Source: Pseudomonadota bacterium (GTDB lineage: Bacteria; Pseudomonadota; Alphaproteobacteria; Rhizobiales; Beijerinckiaceae). From it: DNA of 64,000 nucleotides. Shown piece after piece: positions 26,705 through 35,760 of this stretch; the stretch's first letter is position 1; each line of letters opens with the position of its first letter. Position numbers and translations under genes: made by a program. The stretch spans positions 29,756 through 93,755 of the forward strand of contig JAEXGT010000106.1 in NCBI GenBank assembly GCA_023450615.1. The letters run 5' to 3'. The notes under the pieces were generated by a model. It did no database searches. It saw only the letters and a list, made by a program, of their open reading frames with translations, and was not told the origin of the DNA.

Positions 26705-28096
26705 TCAGGTGAGCATTCCGCTTGCATAGAGCGCAATTCCTGCTGCGGATGTGGCGGCCAGTGTGGTCAGCATGCCCAGCTTAAAGCGAAACATCGCGAT
26801 GATGGCTGCCGCCGCCAGAATAAGCGCCCAGACATTGACGCTTGTCCATATGGGCGCGCTTACACTGACAGCTCCCCAGGTGACGTTCTGAACCTCTCGG
26901 AAGATCGTGTGGATGCCGAACCAGATCGCGAGGTTGAGGATGACACCGACAACCGCCGCGGTGATGGCCGTGAGCGCGCCGCTGAGAGCGCGGTTACCGC
27001 GCAGCACTTCGATGTAGGGTGCGCCGAGAAAGATCCACAGGAAGCACGGAGCAAAAGTCACCCAGGTGGCAAGGAGGCCGCCCAATGTTCCTGCAGCCAG
27101 TGGGTGAAGCAGGCCTGGATCGCGGAATGCCCCCATAAAACCCACGAACTGCAGCACCATGATCAACGGTCCAGGCGTGGTCTCGGCCATGCCGAGGCCG
27201 TCCAGCATCTCGCCTGGCTTCAGCCAGCCATAGGTCTCTACTGCCTGCTGCGCCACATAGGCCAGCACCGCGTAAGCGCCGCCGAAAGTGACCATGGCCA
27301 TCTTGGAAAAGAACAGTGCGATCTGAGAGAATATATTGTCCGCGCCGAATGCCAGGAGAAGCGCGATGACCGGAGCCAGCCACAGGAAGAGCCATGTGCC
27401 TGCAACTCTCAGGCTCCGGCCATGACTGGGGCGGGCATGTGCAGGCAAGTCATTGCCGAGGAGATCATCCTGTTCCTGTGTGCCATTCGGATCGCTGTTT
27501 ACCCCGACAGGTTCAAGCAGGCCCGCTTTTGCAGAGCCGAAGCCGATGAGGCCCGCGCCGAGAATAATGATCGGAAATGGAACCCCGAGAAAGAAGATGG
27601 CAAGGAAGGCCGCTGCTGCGATGCCAACCATCAGCCTGTTTTTCAATGCACGCCTGCCGACGCGCACGACGGCCTCCAGAACGACGGCAAGAACGGCGGC
27701 TTTCAACCCGAAGAACAAGGCTGCCACGAATCCGACATTGCCATAAAGCGCATAGATCCAGCTCAGCCCCATGATCGCTACGATGCCGGGCAGGATGAAC
27801 AATCCGCCGGCCATGAGGCCGCCGAACGTGCGGTGCATGAGCCATCCCATATAAGTCGCGAGCTGCTGCGCCTCGGGACCAGGTAAGAGCATGCAATAGT
27901 TTAGGGCATGGAGAAAACGCGCCTCTGAAATCCAGCGCTTCTCCTCGACGAGAATGCGGTGCATCACCGCAATTTGACCCGCGGGACCGCCAAAGCTCAA
28001 AGCGGCGACGCGCAACCAAACGCGAAAGGCCTGTTTCAGAGAAATGTTGTGACCCTGCCGTGGAGACGGATCAAAACTTGGGATGATTTCAGCCAA
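26705..28096 (-). CDS. chrA: chromate/anion transporter ChrA family
   Basis: An inner-membrane protein of about 463 residues with two CHR halves and ~10-12 membrane segments. The first half has ALSFGGPAGQIAVMHR and LPGPEAQQLATYMGW; the second has MVTFGGAYAVLAYVAQQAVE and TTPGPLIMVLQFVGF, diagnostic of ChrA. It exports chromate or an anion in exchange. The open frame reaches 28192, overlapping the LOG gene by 92 bp. A TTG at 28096 gives the usual short N-terminus before ISLKQAF and starts 5 bp after the LOG stop. The start remains uncertain. Confidence 0.88.
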   Translation of the reverse strand: MAEIIPSFDPSPRQGHNISLKQAFRVWLRVAALSFGGPAGQIAVMHRILVEEKRWISEARFLHALNYCMLLPGPEAQQLATYMGWLMHRTFGGLMAGGLFILPGIVAIMGLSWIYALYGNVGFVAALFFGLKAAVLAVVLEAVVRVGRRALKNRLMVGIAAAAFLAIFFLGVPFPIIILGAGLIGFGSAKAGLLEPVGVNSDPNGTQEQDDLLGNDLPAHARPSHGRSLRVAGTWLFLWLAPVIALLLAFGADNIFSQIALFFSKMAMVTFGGAYAVLAYVAQQAVETYGWLKPGEMLDGLGMAETTPGPLIMVLQFVGFMGAFRDPGLLHPLAAGTLGGLLATWVTFAPCFLWIFLGAPYIEVLRGNRALSGALTAITAAVVGVILNLAIWFGIHTIFREVQNVTWGAVSVSAPIWTSVNVWALILAAAAIIAMFRFKLGMLTTLAATSAAGIALYASGMLT

Positions 28097-28100
28097 AGCA

Positions 28101-28868
28101 TCACCCGGAGGTGGGCACGACCAAGCCGTTCTCGACAAGCGTAGTCCATGTCTCCTCAGCCGTTTCGGCAAAATGGATGAGCTTGCGGTCATCGAGGCTC
28201 ACCATGCCGTGTTCGAGCAGCGCGTCGAACTTGATCACGGACTGCCAATAGGCCTTGTCGAACAGGACGATCGGAAGCGGAGGAGCCTTGCCGGTTTGGC
28301 GGAGGGTCAGAATTTCGAAAAGCTCATCGAGAGTGCCGAACCCTCCCGGGAAGACCACAAGCGCATTGGCGCGCATGGCCAGATGCATCTTGCGCATTGC
28401 GAAATAGTGGAAGCGGAAGGTGAGATCAGGGGTCGAATAGGAATTCGGTTCCTGCTCATGAGGGAGGGTGATGTTGAAGCCGATAGACGGCGCGCCGACA
28501 TCGAAGGCTCCGCGATTGGCGGCCTCCATGATGCCTGGCCCGCCGCCTGTGGCGATCACGTTGTCACGCAGGCCGCCTGTTGCCGTCATGGCGCCGCCGC
28601 GTTCGGAAGCGATGGCTCCGAAGGCTCGTGCCTCGTTGTACCAGAACGGATGGCGGCCTGGGCCTTCCTCGCGAATGCGAGCGCTTCCGAAAACCACGAG
28701 AGTGGAGCGCACCCCCCAGATGCGAAGGCTCTCCTCGGCCTTGGCGTATTCCAGCTGAAAGCGGACCCCACGCATGGAATCGCCCAGCAGGAAATCCTGG
28801 TCCAAGGCCGCCAAACGGTATGACGGAGAAGCAAGATGGGCTGTGTTCGAAGGCTTTCCATTGTCCAT
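28101..28868 (-). CDS. LOG-family nucleotide 5'-monophosphate phosphoribohydrolase
   Basis: A 255-residue Rossmann protein of the LOG/lysine-decarboxylase-like family, which releases free base from nucleoside monophosphates (cytokinin activation in plants). The signatures are GGGPGIMEAANRGAF and PGGFGTLDELFEILTLRQ. Of three possible Met starts, 28868 (MDNGKPSNTAHL) fits the homologous N-terminus best; the frame continues to 28910. It lies directly before chrA with a 4-bp gap. Its role in bacteria is not settled. Confidence 0.88.
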   Translation of the reverse strand: MDNGKPSNTAHLASPSYRLAALDQDFLLGDSMRGVRFQLEYAKAEESLRIWGVRSTLVVFGSARIREEGPGRHPFWYNEARAFGAIASERGGAMTATGGLRDNVIATGGGPGIMEAANRGAFDVGAPSIGFNITLPHEQEPNSYSTPDLTFRFHYFAMRKMHLAMRANALVVFPGGFGTLDELFEILTLRQTGKAPPLPIVLFDKAYWQSVIKFDALLEHGMVSLDDRKLIHFAETAEETWTTLVENGLVVPTSG

Positions 28869-28931
28869 GGTGAAAGGAGTTCCTGTGTTCATGGGCTGCA
28901 GAAAGCACATCTTCGGGCCGAGGTTAAGGGG

Positions 28932-29141
28932 TCAGGGGCCGGTTGGGATTTCCTGGGGGCTCGACGGGGGAATCCCGGCGGGTTCGCTCGGGCTTGGGGC
29001 TTCGCTCGGGGTTGTCGGTGGAACGCCTATTGGCTCGCTGGGGCTTGGAATACCGGCAGGGCCGGGATCGGGATGTACGGGCTGGGGAGCTGGGTTCGGC
29101 ACATTAGGCTGCGGTGGCGTCGGATTAGGTGTGTCGGACAT
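28932..29141 (-). CDS. short proline-rich protein (69 aa)
   Basis: A small protein starting MSDTPNPTPPQPNVPN and built largely of Pro, Ser, Glu, Gly and Ile, with two related segments containing PSPSEPIGVPP and PSPSEPAGIPP. AAGGAAATC precedes the start at 29141; the frame extends to 29186. There are no hydrophobic segments or known domain, so it is expected to be disordered. Similar short proline-rich proteins occur in other Rhizobiales. Function unknown. Confidence 0.6.
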   Translation of the reverse strand: MSDTPNPTPPQPNVPNPAPQPVHPDPGPAGIPSPSEPIGVPPTTPSEAPSPSEPAGIPPSSPQEIPTGP

Positions 29142-29323
29142 GGCCTGATTTCCTTCATCGAGATGCTTCGGTTCGGAACGGGGCACAAACGGCCTTGGTT
29201 CCAGCCAGCGCGCCAGACATGCTGTCTTAGTCTTTTGGTTTGGTGGGCTCCATCGCCAAGCTCGCTATATTGACGTCGAAGAAGGGCAGGAAGCCCTTTA
29301 GAGATTTAAGGGAGTGCCAGCCC

Positions 29324-30511
29324 GTGAACCGCCTGTCCTCATTCGATGCCGTGGAAATCCTCCCTGCCGATGGTTATCAAGGAGCCCTCGCAGGTCGTGT
29401 TTGGCGCCCAGGCATCGGGCCCTCTGTCGTGGCGATCCGGGAGGAGGGTGTGTTCGACATCTCCGCCACCCATGCGACGATGAGCGAATTATCCGCCTTG
29501 GAGAACCCGGCGCAGGCCTTGAAGGCGGCACAGGGCGAGAGGATCGCCTCACTCGATGAACTCGTGGCCAACACGCCGTCCGACAGCCGCGATTCATCCA
29601 AGCCCTGGCTTCTGGCGCCCATCGACCTGCAGGTGATCAAGGCGGCCGGCGTGACATTCGCCGTGTCCATGCTGGAGCGTGTGATCGAGGAGCGGGCGCG
29701 GGGCGACGCAAGTGCCGCTGCCGCCATCCGCGCGGAAGTTCTGCGTCTCGTCGGAGACGATCTCAGCCGTCTGAAGCCGGGTTCGCAGGAGGCCATGGCT
29801 CTGAAGGATGTTCTCGTCGCCCAGGGCGCGTGGAGTCAGTATCTCGAGGTCGGCATTGGCCCAGATGCAGAGGTATTCACTAAGGCGCCAACTCTGTCGT
29901 CCGTCGGCGCCTTTATGGATGCGGGCCTGCACCCAAAATCCACCTGGAACAATCCCGAGCCGGAAGTGGTGATGGTGGTGACCGCCGATGGCAGGATTGT
30001 CGGAGCAAGCCTGGGCAACGACGTGAACCTGAGAGATTTCGAGGGCCGGTCCGCGCTTCTTCTCTCGAAGGCCAAGGACAACAACGCCTCGTGCGCCTTG
30101 GGCCCGTTCGTGCGCTTCTTCGACGAAACCTTCAGCCTCGATGATATCCGCAGCACCGATGTTACGCTCACGGTGGAGGGCGAAGACGGCTTCAAGCTCG
30201 AAGGCTCGTCATCAATCGCCAAGATCAGCCGCGACCCTGAAAATCTCGTCGCGCAGACACTTGGCCCACATCACCAGTATCCGGATGGCTTCGTCCTGTT
30301 TCTGGGCACCATGTTCGCGCCGACGAAGGATCGCGGTGAGCCCGGCATGGGCTTCACGCATAAAACAGGCGATGTCGTCACGGTTGCAGCTCCGAAGCTC
30401 GGTAAGCTCGTGAACCGTATGAAACTGAGTTCGGAATGCGAGCCTTGGACTTTCGGCATTGGCAGTTTGATGAAAAATCTTGCCAAGCGCGGCCTGCTGA
30501 AAAACCACTGA
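29324..30511 (+). CDS. fumarylacetoacetate hydrolase-family enzyme
   Basis: A 395-residue protein with a FAH-type C-terminal domain. Metal-binding acidic residues appear around GIGPDAEVFTKAPTLSSVG and WNNPEPEVVMVVTADGRIVG, followed by GNDVNLRDFEG. The size and layout resemble 2-keto-3-deoxy-pentonate dehydratases and related lyases rather than the short FAH hydrolases. The GTG start at 29324 follows AAGGGAG; the longer frame from 29240 is not preferred. With the DapA-like and SDR genes 3-4 kb upstream, a sugar-acid pathway is conceivable but unproven. Confidence 0.82.
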   Translation: MNRLSSFDAVEILPADGYQGALAGRVWRPGIGPSVVAIREEGVFDISATHATMSELSALENPAQALKAAQGERIASLDELVANTPSDSRDSSKPWLLAPIDLQVIKAAGVTFAVSMLERVIEERARGDASAAAAIRAEVLRLVGDDLSRLKPGSQEAMALKDVLVAQGAWSQYLEVGIGPDAEVFTKAPTLSSVGAFMDAGLHPKSTWNNPEPEVVMVVTADGRIVGASLGNDVNLRDFEGRSALLLSKAKDNNASCALGPFVRFFDETFSLDDIRSTDVTLTVEGEDGFKLEGSSSIAKISRDPENLVAQTLGPHHQYPDGFVLFLGTMFAPTKDRGEPGMGFTHKTGDVVTVAAPKLGKLVNRMKLSSECEPWTFGIGSLMKNLAKRGLLKNH

Positions 30512-30855
30512 TAGCATTGAGCCGCCCCCGAAGAGCGGGGGGCGGCTCAATCGATATATTTTCCTATGATATATGTTGCGCATCGCGCTTGTCGAACGAG
30601 TTAACCCAGTTTGCAAATTCCAGAAAGCTTCCTGGGTATTCCATTGAAGTTTGCCTTCCGAAAGCCATCATAAGTGATCACAAAGTGATGTTGGCCTGAA
30701 GAGATCCGATCAGTCCCAAATTAGAATGTTGTTTTGTCTCAAGGCATGCTTCTTCAGCATGTGAGCTATGAACAGAAACTTCATTCTGTTGAAGATTGGT
30801 AAGCCGAGTTCTAAAGCCAGCATGAATTTACGCGCATTGTACCAGAGAGCTTAAA
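30512..30855. other. 344-bp AT-richer intergenic region
   Basis: No gene is seen. It holds the terminator at 30519-30548 and two short inverted repeats: 30745-30761 (CATGC arms) and 30771-30790 (AACAGAA/TTCTGTT arms). These lie 65-111 bp before the CYTH-like gene and may be regulatory. Base composition is visibly richer in A/T than the flanking genes. Confidence 0.6.
30519..30548 (+). terminator. terminator after the FAH-family gene
   Basis: An 11-bp GC-rich stem (30519-30529 and 30538-30548) with an 8-nt loop, followed by an A/T-rich stretch ending in TATATTTT. Confidence 0.65.
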
Positions 30856-31620
30856 ATGGTTGCTTACAGACGTTATCTCATTGCCTCGTCCCTTGCGCGC
30901 TTGATCAGAAAGGAGCGAGGCGGCAATCGGATCACCGAAGGCCATTTTCCTAACCAAGCTGACCGAAGCTCTTTCGTTATCGTGGATGGTGACAAGGGTA
31001 GTCTCGTTCTTGTTCACGCAGGCCCTAACGGTCCAACCGAAGAGCGCACGGAAGTGCCACGCGCTCACGCGGAAGCTTTGCTCGATGTGACACCAGGAAA
31101 GATCGATTATCTTCTGACCAACCTAACGGTCGGCACGCGCGACGTGCAGATTGCGCGCTTCGTCACGCCAGGCCCCTTCGATATGATCGCTGTTTCTTTC
31201 GAGAGCGAGGAAGAGGCGCGGGATTTTCGCCCATTGTCCTGGTTCGGTCCGGACGTGACATCGGATGCAGCTTACCAGAACCGGGCGATCGCTCTGAACG
31301 GAGCACCGCAGGTGCCTGAGGTTCAGCTGACGAATGCTGCTCTTAACAGCCTGCTCGACACGCTTGAGAACCGCCACGGCACGGGTCGCTCCTATGTGTC
31401 GCACGCAAGAAACGCTGATGTCGAGATCGTCCAGAGTGCGGCGCCTGCGGCCGCTCCTGAGCGGGGGGCGCCTGCTGCGCAAGGGCGCTCATCGGCGCAG
31501 ACTCTCCAGGTATCGACCGATGTGGAGATTGCCGAGGACGAGAACAACGATCTCAACCTCAGCATCGAAGACAATGTGATCAGGGAATTGGCGCGTTCCC
31601 TCCGGCCTCAAAGGCGGTAA
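30856..31620 (+). CDS. CYTH-fold-like protein with degenerate active site
   Basis: A 254-residue protein whose first ~155 residues can be threaded on a CYTH (triphosphate tunnel metalloenzyme) domain by pattern. It shows an initial strand YRRYLIASS, ITEGHFP in the place of QGYL, EERTEVPRAHAEALLD in the place of the REEFEY helix, and WFGPDVTSDAAYQNRAIA matching the diagnostic end W-L-G-x-E-V-T-x-x-x-x-Y-x-N. The ExExK metal/phosphate motif is replaced by YRRYL and other acidic tunnel residues are missing, so catalysis is doubtful. The C-terminal third is Ala/Pro-rich then acidic. The fold call is by eye. Confidence 0.6.
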   Translation: MVAYRRYLIASSLARLIRKERGGNRITEGHFPNQADRSSFVIVDGDKGSLVLVHAGPNGPTEERTEVPRAHAEALLDVTPGKIDYLLTNLTVGTRDVQIARFVTPGPFDMIAVSFESEEEARDFRPLSWFGPDVTSDAAYQNRAIALNGAPQVPEVQLTNAALNSLLDTLENRHGTGRSYVSHARNADVEIVQSAAPAAAPERGAPAAQGRSSAQTLQVSTDVEIAEDENNDLNLSIEDNVIRELARSLRPQRR

Positions 31621-31625
31621 GTTTC

Positions 31626-31653
31626 AAGGCCCGGTTCGAAAGATCCGGGCCTT
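31626..31653 (+). terminator. intrinsic terminator after the CYTH-like gene
   Basis: A 9-bp stem (AAGGCCCGG, 31626-31634, and CCGGGCCTT, 31645-31653) followed by TTTCTC, six bases after the stop. It also ends just before the stop of the convergent transglycosylase gene. Confidence 0.8.
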
Positions 31654-31656
31654 TTC

Positions 31657-32505
31657 TCAACTCGGCAGGACAATGCAGCTGCCGCCGAGAGAGCGTATCT
31701 TCTGACAAAGCTCTTCCGCACCCTTGCGGGATTCGGCAGGAGCGCGAACGCGATAGAAGGTCCTCGTCCCCCGGTAGCGCAGCCTCGTTCCGATGATCAT
31801 AGGGCGCATATCCTTCAACACAGATGCATAGGTCAGGCTGGCCCGTCGATAGGAAGACAGGGCTCGTTCTTTCGAGAAGTTTCCCGCCAGTTGAACGCCC
31901 CAAGGTGCGAAGGGGGCTTCAATATCGTTGCTCTGGCCCGGCTGACGCAGGCTTGCCACGATCTGATGGCAGCTCTCCGGCTTTGCCTTTGGTCCGCTTT
32001 CCTCCGCCGGTGCCGGTTTCTTTCGATCCTCCGCCCATTCCTCAACGTCCCGCCCTGTAATCGCGACGACATAGTTTCTTGTCTCGAGGGGCAAGCTTCC
32101 TCGCCCTTCAAGCCATGAAGAAACCCGGTTGGGACCGCCGTTATAGGCGGCTGCTGCAAGGCCGAGATTGCCGAAACGTGCTGAGAGATCCGCAATCAGT
32201 TCCGCCGCTTTAGGGATTGCCTGTTCCGGGTCGAAGGGATCCAGCAGCCCGCGCTCCTTCGCCGTCCCTGGCATGAATTGCGCGACGCCTTGCGCACCTG
32301 CCGGGCTGACCACGCCCGTCCGAAAAGAGCTTTCTTGCCAGATGAGCTTCGTCAGAAACTCATGCGGGATATCTCGCTCCTGAGCCGATCCTTCGATGAG
32401 GCGGCATAAAGCCTGCTCGACCGTTTCACCTGAGGTGCTTGGTGCAGCCCAGCCGGCTCCGCAGGCAATCAAGAGCCCGCAGAGTGACGTTAGCCAGACG
32501 CGCAT
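31657..32505 (-). CDS. lytic transglycosylase with C-terminal SPOR domain
   Basis: A 282-residue periplasmic enzyme cleaving peptidoglycan glycan strands to anhydro-muropeptides. A signal peptide (WLTSLCGLLIACGAGWAAP) is followed by an SLT domain with catalytic Glu58 in LIWQESSFRTG, then SPAGAQGVAQFMPGTA and LAAAAYNGGPNRVSSW. Residues ~205-280 form a SPOR-like domain (WGVQLAGNFSKERALSSYRR, FYRVRAPAESRKGAEELC) that binds septal denuded glycan. The start at 32505 removes a non-homologous extension. Its products would feed the anmK/murQ recycling island in the same window. Confidence 0.92.
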   Translation of the reverse strand: MRVWLTSLCGLLIACGAGWAAPSTSGETVEQALCRLIEGSAQERDIPHEFLTKLIWQESSFRTGVVSPAGAQGVAQFMPGTAKERGLLDPFDPEQAIPKAAELIADLSARFGNLGLAAAAYNGGPNRVSSWLEGRGSLPLETRNYVVAITGRDVEEWAEDRKKPAPAEESGPKAKPESCHQIVASLRQPGQSNDIEAPFAPWGVQLAGNFSKERALSSYRRASLTYASVLKDMRPMIIGTRLRYRGTRTFYRVRAPAESRKGAEELCQKIRSLGGSCIVLPS

Positions 32506-32551
32506 ATCACATTCCGTCAGAACAGCTTGGTGTGACAAGAAGAGTAGAAGG

Positions 32552-33019
32552 CTAGAGATAGGCGATCATTCTCCCCGCCAAGAGGGCAGCGATCCACGCA
32601 ATCAATGAGATCAGAGCATAAGCTCGCGCTTCGGGCGGGAGTGCACCTGAACGCAGGGCACCGTTGAAGCGAGCGTGAAAGAGAGCAACGTTGACGAGCC
32701 CGAGGGCAATGAAGGCAAGCTTTGCGAAAAAAGCCGGATTGATGCCAAGGGCACGCGCTTCGACGGCGAGCAGCAAAATTCCTGTCGGAATCTGCAATGC
32801 CAACCCTGCTGCTGCGAGGGGAATGGCATAGCGCCCGACTTGCTGAGCGTTCTTGCCATACTCGGCCAAGACCTTCAGGTCGAAGACGGCGATGCCGCCC
32901 ACCACAAAGGCTGCCCCGAGCACGTGAAGAAGATTCCCCGCCGTATAAAGCCAAGCCGAGTGGCGGCCGGCATGGCCTAGCCAAGATGCTTCCAGCGCGG
33001 CGAGCATCTCAGAATACAT
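32552..33019 (-). CDS. four-helix integral membrane protein (DUF6644-like)
   Basis: A 155-residue protein with four hydrophobic helices. The first contains LYTAGNLLHVLGAAFVVGGI with a conserved-looking His, then PLAAAGLALQIPTGILLLAV, AKLAFIALGLVNVALFH and AYALISLIAWIAALLAGRM. The H-rich helix pattern recalls small haem- or redox-linked membrane proteins annotated DUF6644; the assignment is tentative. It starts 4 bp after the stop of the adjacent DUF6152-like gene, so the two form an operon. Confidence 0.75.
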   Translation of the reverse strand: MYSEMLAALEASWLGHAGRHSAWLYTAGNLLHVLGAAFVVGGIAVFDLKVLAEYGKNAQQVGRYAIPLAAAGLALQIPTGILLLAVEARALGINPAFFAKLAFIALGLVNVALFHARFNGALRSGALPPEARAYALISLIAWIAALLAGRMIAYL

Positions 33020-33023
33020 GGCA

Positions 33024-33377
33024 TCAACGCAGCTCGAAGGTCTTGTCGCCGATGATGATCCGCTCCGCTCTCATCTCGTTCTCAACCCGAGTGGAGGGAT
33101 AGCCTTCAATGGTGACTTGGGTGCCAGGCTTGAGCATATCCGGGGCGAGCCCCCGGGCGCTCATGCGGAAAGGCGGAGCCAGGATTGCCTCCCAGCTCCT
33201 GTTGTCATGCATGACGGCAAGCGTCACGTGAGGGTTCTGCCAACTGGTCTGCTGGACTGAACTGTCGATGGAAAATTGCTTCGATGCGTCGTAGCTGCCC
33301 CAGCCATGGTGAGCAAAGGCAATGCTGCCGCTCAGCAGCACACTGGATATGGATAAGACGAACAGAGGATGCTTCAT
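33024..33377 (-). CDS. secreted DUF6152-like protein
   Basis: A 117-residue exported protein with signal peptide MKHPLFVLSISSVLLSGSIAFA. The mature part starts HHGWGSYDASK, the hallmark of proteins annotated DUF6152, and then SVQQTSWQNPHVTLAV. It is predicted periplasmic and mostly beta. The start at 33377 is preferred for the signal peptide. It precedes the membrane protein gene by 4 bp. The HH pair could bind a metal, but no function is known. Confidence 0.78.
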   Translation of the reverse strand: MKHPLFVLSISSVLLSGSIAFAHHGWGSYDASKQFSIDSSVQQTSWQNPHVTLAVMHDNRSWEAILAPPFRMSARGLAPDMLKPGTQVTIEGYPSTRVENEMRAERIIIGDKTFELR

Positions 33378-33562
33378 TGTGAAACCCCTGCATCTGGTCA
33401 AGGCTCTCAGGGTTTACGCGGAGGGCGGGGCAGTCAAGTCATGTGCCGGATTTTCCGGAAAAGATCAGAGACTTGTGATCAACTGCAACAGGGTTGACCC
33501 TTCGGACGTCACCAAGGATAAGCTGGCTTCCAACGAATCAAAACCTTATCCGGGTGGATGCC

Positions 33563-33862
33563 ATGGCCTCGTTTTTGACTAACCTATGGACCCGTCTCGT
33601 GGGAGAGAGAGGCCGTGACAATGCCGAGAAGGCTGCTGCCGAGGCTGTAGAGTATAAAGGCTTTCGCATCCGCCCCGCGCCTTATGCCGCCAAGGGGCAG
33701 TTCCAAACGGCCGGAATCATTGAGAAGGATTTCGAAGACGGGATGAAAGAGCATCGCTTCGTGCGCGCGGAGACACATCCAAGCAAAGACGATGCCGCAG
33801 CCTTCGCCATCGCCAAAGGCAGGCAAATCATCGACGAACAGGGCGAACGTATGTTCGGCTGA
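33563..33862 (+). CDS. HlyU-family protein
   Basis: A 99-residue cytoplasmic protein matching the HlyU family by the motif VEYKGFRIRPAPYAAKGQFQ, then TAGIIEKDFEDGMKEHRFVR and an Asp/Ala-rich helix ending KGRQIIDEQG. Vibrio HlyU activates haemolysin genes, but alphaproteobacterial members have no assigned role. The frame opens at 33494, but 33563 (MASFLTNLWTRLVG) is the natural start. It lies upstream of the catalase gene on the same strand, 140 bp apart. Confidence 0.8.
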   Translation: MASFLTNLWTRLVGERGRDNAEKAAAEAVEYKGFRIRPAPYAAKGQFQTAGIIEKDFEDGMKEHRFVRAETHPSKDDAAAFAIAKGRQIIDEQGERMFG

Positions 33863-33956
33863 GAGTTTGTTGCAAATCTCTTTCGGCTATTTCCTTTCCA
33901 GCACTCTGCATCAGGTATCCCTTGCTTAAAGCTGCGAGCCAGCGGCGGTGACGAGA

Positions 33957-33973
33957 CTTGGCTCGGAGCCAAG
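33957..33973. repeat. 17-bp palindrome upstream of catalase
   Basis: CTTGGCTC and GAGCCAAG flank a single central G, 29 bp before the catalase start. It could be an operator or a 5'-UTR hairpin; no regulator is identified. Confidence 0.45.
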
Positions 33974-34002
33974 CATTGTCCGCATTGGAAAGGGAGCGCC
34001 AG

Positions 34003-35739
34003 ATGGCTAACAAGTCAAAAGAGTCCAAGTCCGCAAATTCGTCGACGCCCGGAGCTCCGGATCAGGTTCTAACGAACAGGCAGGGTCATCCCATTGCGAA
34101 TAACCAGTCGCAGCGCACCGTCGGTGCGCGGGGCCCGGCGACGCTGGAAAACTATCAATTTCTCGAGAAGATCACTCATTTCGATCGCGAGCGGATTCCT
34201 GAGCGCGTCGTTCATGCGCGGGGTTTCGTATGCTATGGGGAGTTCGAAGCCACCGGCAAGATCGGGGACGAGCCTGCCTCAAGATATACGCGTGCCAAGC
34301 TGTTCCAGCAGGCAGGCAAGAAAACGCCGCTCGCCATTCGCTTCTCGACCGTGATCGGCGGGCGCGATTCCTCGGAAGTGGCGCGAGACCCGCGTGGCTT
34401 TGCCGTGAAGTTCTACACTGAAGACGGCAACTGGGATCTAGTCGGCAACAACTTGGCCGTTTTCTTCATTCGCGATGCCATCAAGTTTCCGGACGTGATC
34501 CATTCCCTGAAACCCGATCCAGTTACATTCCGCCAGGAGCCGAACCGCATCTTCGACTTCATGAGCCAGACGCCGGAATCCATGCACATGCTGACGCATC
34601 TGTTCAGCCCGCGCGGTATTCCGGCGAGCTATCGGCACATGGAGGGGTTCGGCGTCAATACCTACAAGATGGTCAATGCCCAAGGCGATACGGTGCTGGT
34701 GAAGTATCACTTCCACCCACGATGCGGTCTGGCGAGCCTGACCGCGGAAGAGGCCGCCAAGGTACAAGGCCAGGATCTCGGGTCCGCCTCCAAGGATCTG
34801 TTTGAGGCGATCGAGAGGGGCGAGCATCCGCAATGGGATATGCATGTGCAGATCATGGAAGACCATGACCATCCGGAGCTCGACTGGGATCCGCTCGACG
34901 ATACCAAGATCTGGCCGGAGAAGGATTTTCCGCTCCGGCATGTCGGTGTGATGACGCTCAATCGAAATGTCGGAGATCACTTCAACGAGAATGAGCAGAT
35001 CGCCATGGGCACGGGTGTGCTGGTGGATGGGCTCGATTTCTCAGACGACAAGATGCTGGTGGGCCGGACCTTTTCCTATTCGGACACCCAGCGCTATCGC
35101 GTCGGCACGAACTATCTGCAGCTGCCCGTGAACCAGGCAAAGAATGCCAAGGTTGCAACGAACCTGAACGGTGGGCAGATGTCTTATGGCCGTGATCTTG
35201 CACCGGGCCAGAACCCGCATGTGAACTATGAGCCTTCAATCCATAACGGATTGCATGAATCTCCTCGGGAGGAGCCGAGTAATCATCCTGAGATCCGTGG
35301 CCGCTTGACCCGCAGCGTCATCGAGCGGCGCAATGACTACATTCATGCGCGCGGACGCTACTGCACCATGATGGATTGGGAGCGGGACGACCTCGTGTTC
35401 AACATGGGCACGCTCCTCGGAGAATGCGAGCGCGATGTGCAGGAGCGTATGGTCTGGCATCTGCTCATGGTCCACGACGATTACGGCAAGCGGGTTGGCG
35501 ACATGATCGGCATCACGGCAGACGATGTCAGGCAGTTGCCGCCTCTGCCGAAGCAGGTTCTGACCGACGACGAAAAGCGCCGGCTGCAAAACCTTGGCAA
35601 TAACGGCGATAAAATCGACCCGACCGTCTGGGGGCAGTGGACGAGCTCCGTGAAAAACTACAAGGCCTCGGCCGAGGAGGTCTTAGGCGGAATGCGCAAC
35701 GTGCCAACGACGCCGGCAACCCGTCAGGCCGCTGAATAA
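34003..35739 (+). CDS. monofunctional haem catalase
   Basis: The enzyme dismutates H2O2. The 578-residue protein carries the catalytic His71 in RVVHARG, the distal Asn in [15 protein letters not shown], the core [19 protein letters not shown], and the proximal haem-ligand Tyr in [16 protein letters not shown]. It has a short polar N-terminal extension and a small C-terminal tail but no glutamine-amidotransferase-like domain, so it is not a full-length KatE type. The ATG at 34003 follows AAGGGAGCG; the frame opens at 33958. A flavin oxidase elsewhere in the window produces H2O2. Confidence 0.95.
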   Translation: MANKSKESKSANSSTPGAPDQVLTNRQGHPIANNQSQRTVGARGPATLENYQFLEKITHFDRERIPERVVHARGFVCYGEFEATGKIGDEPASRYTRAKLFQQAGKKTPLAIRFSTVIGGRDSSEVARDPRGFAVKFYTEDGNWDLVGNNLAVFFIRDAIKFPDVIHSLKPDPVTFRQEPNRIFDFMSQTPESMHMLTHLFSPRGIPASYRHMEGFGVNTYKMVNAQGDTVLVKYHFHPRCGLASLTAEEAAKVQGQDLGSASKDLFEAIERGEHPQWDMHVQIMEDHDHPELDWDPLDDTKIWPEKDFPLRHVGVMTLNRNVGDHFNENEQIAMGTGVLVDGLDFSDDKMLVGRTFSYSDTQRYRVGTNYLQLPVNQAKNAKVATNLNGGQMSYGRDLAPGQNPHVNYEPSIHNGLHESPREEPSNHPEIRGRLTRSVIERRNDYIHARGRYCTMMDWERDDLVFNMGTLLGECERDVQERMVWHLLMVHDDYGKRVGDMIGITADDVRQLPPLPKQVLTDDEKRRLQNLGNNGDKIDPTVWGQWTSSVKNYKASAEEVLGGMRNVPTTPATRQAAE

Positions 35740-35760
35740 GGGGCATGCTTATTAAGCGAG

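Noticed and set aside
30512..30855. Search for a tRNA or small RNA in the A/T-rich gap
   Set aside because: No cloverleaf or conserved tRNA blocks could be read; only short inverted repeats are present.
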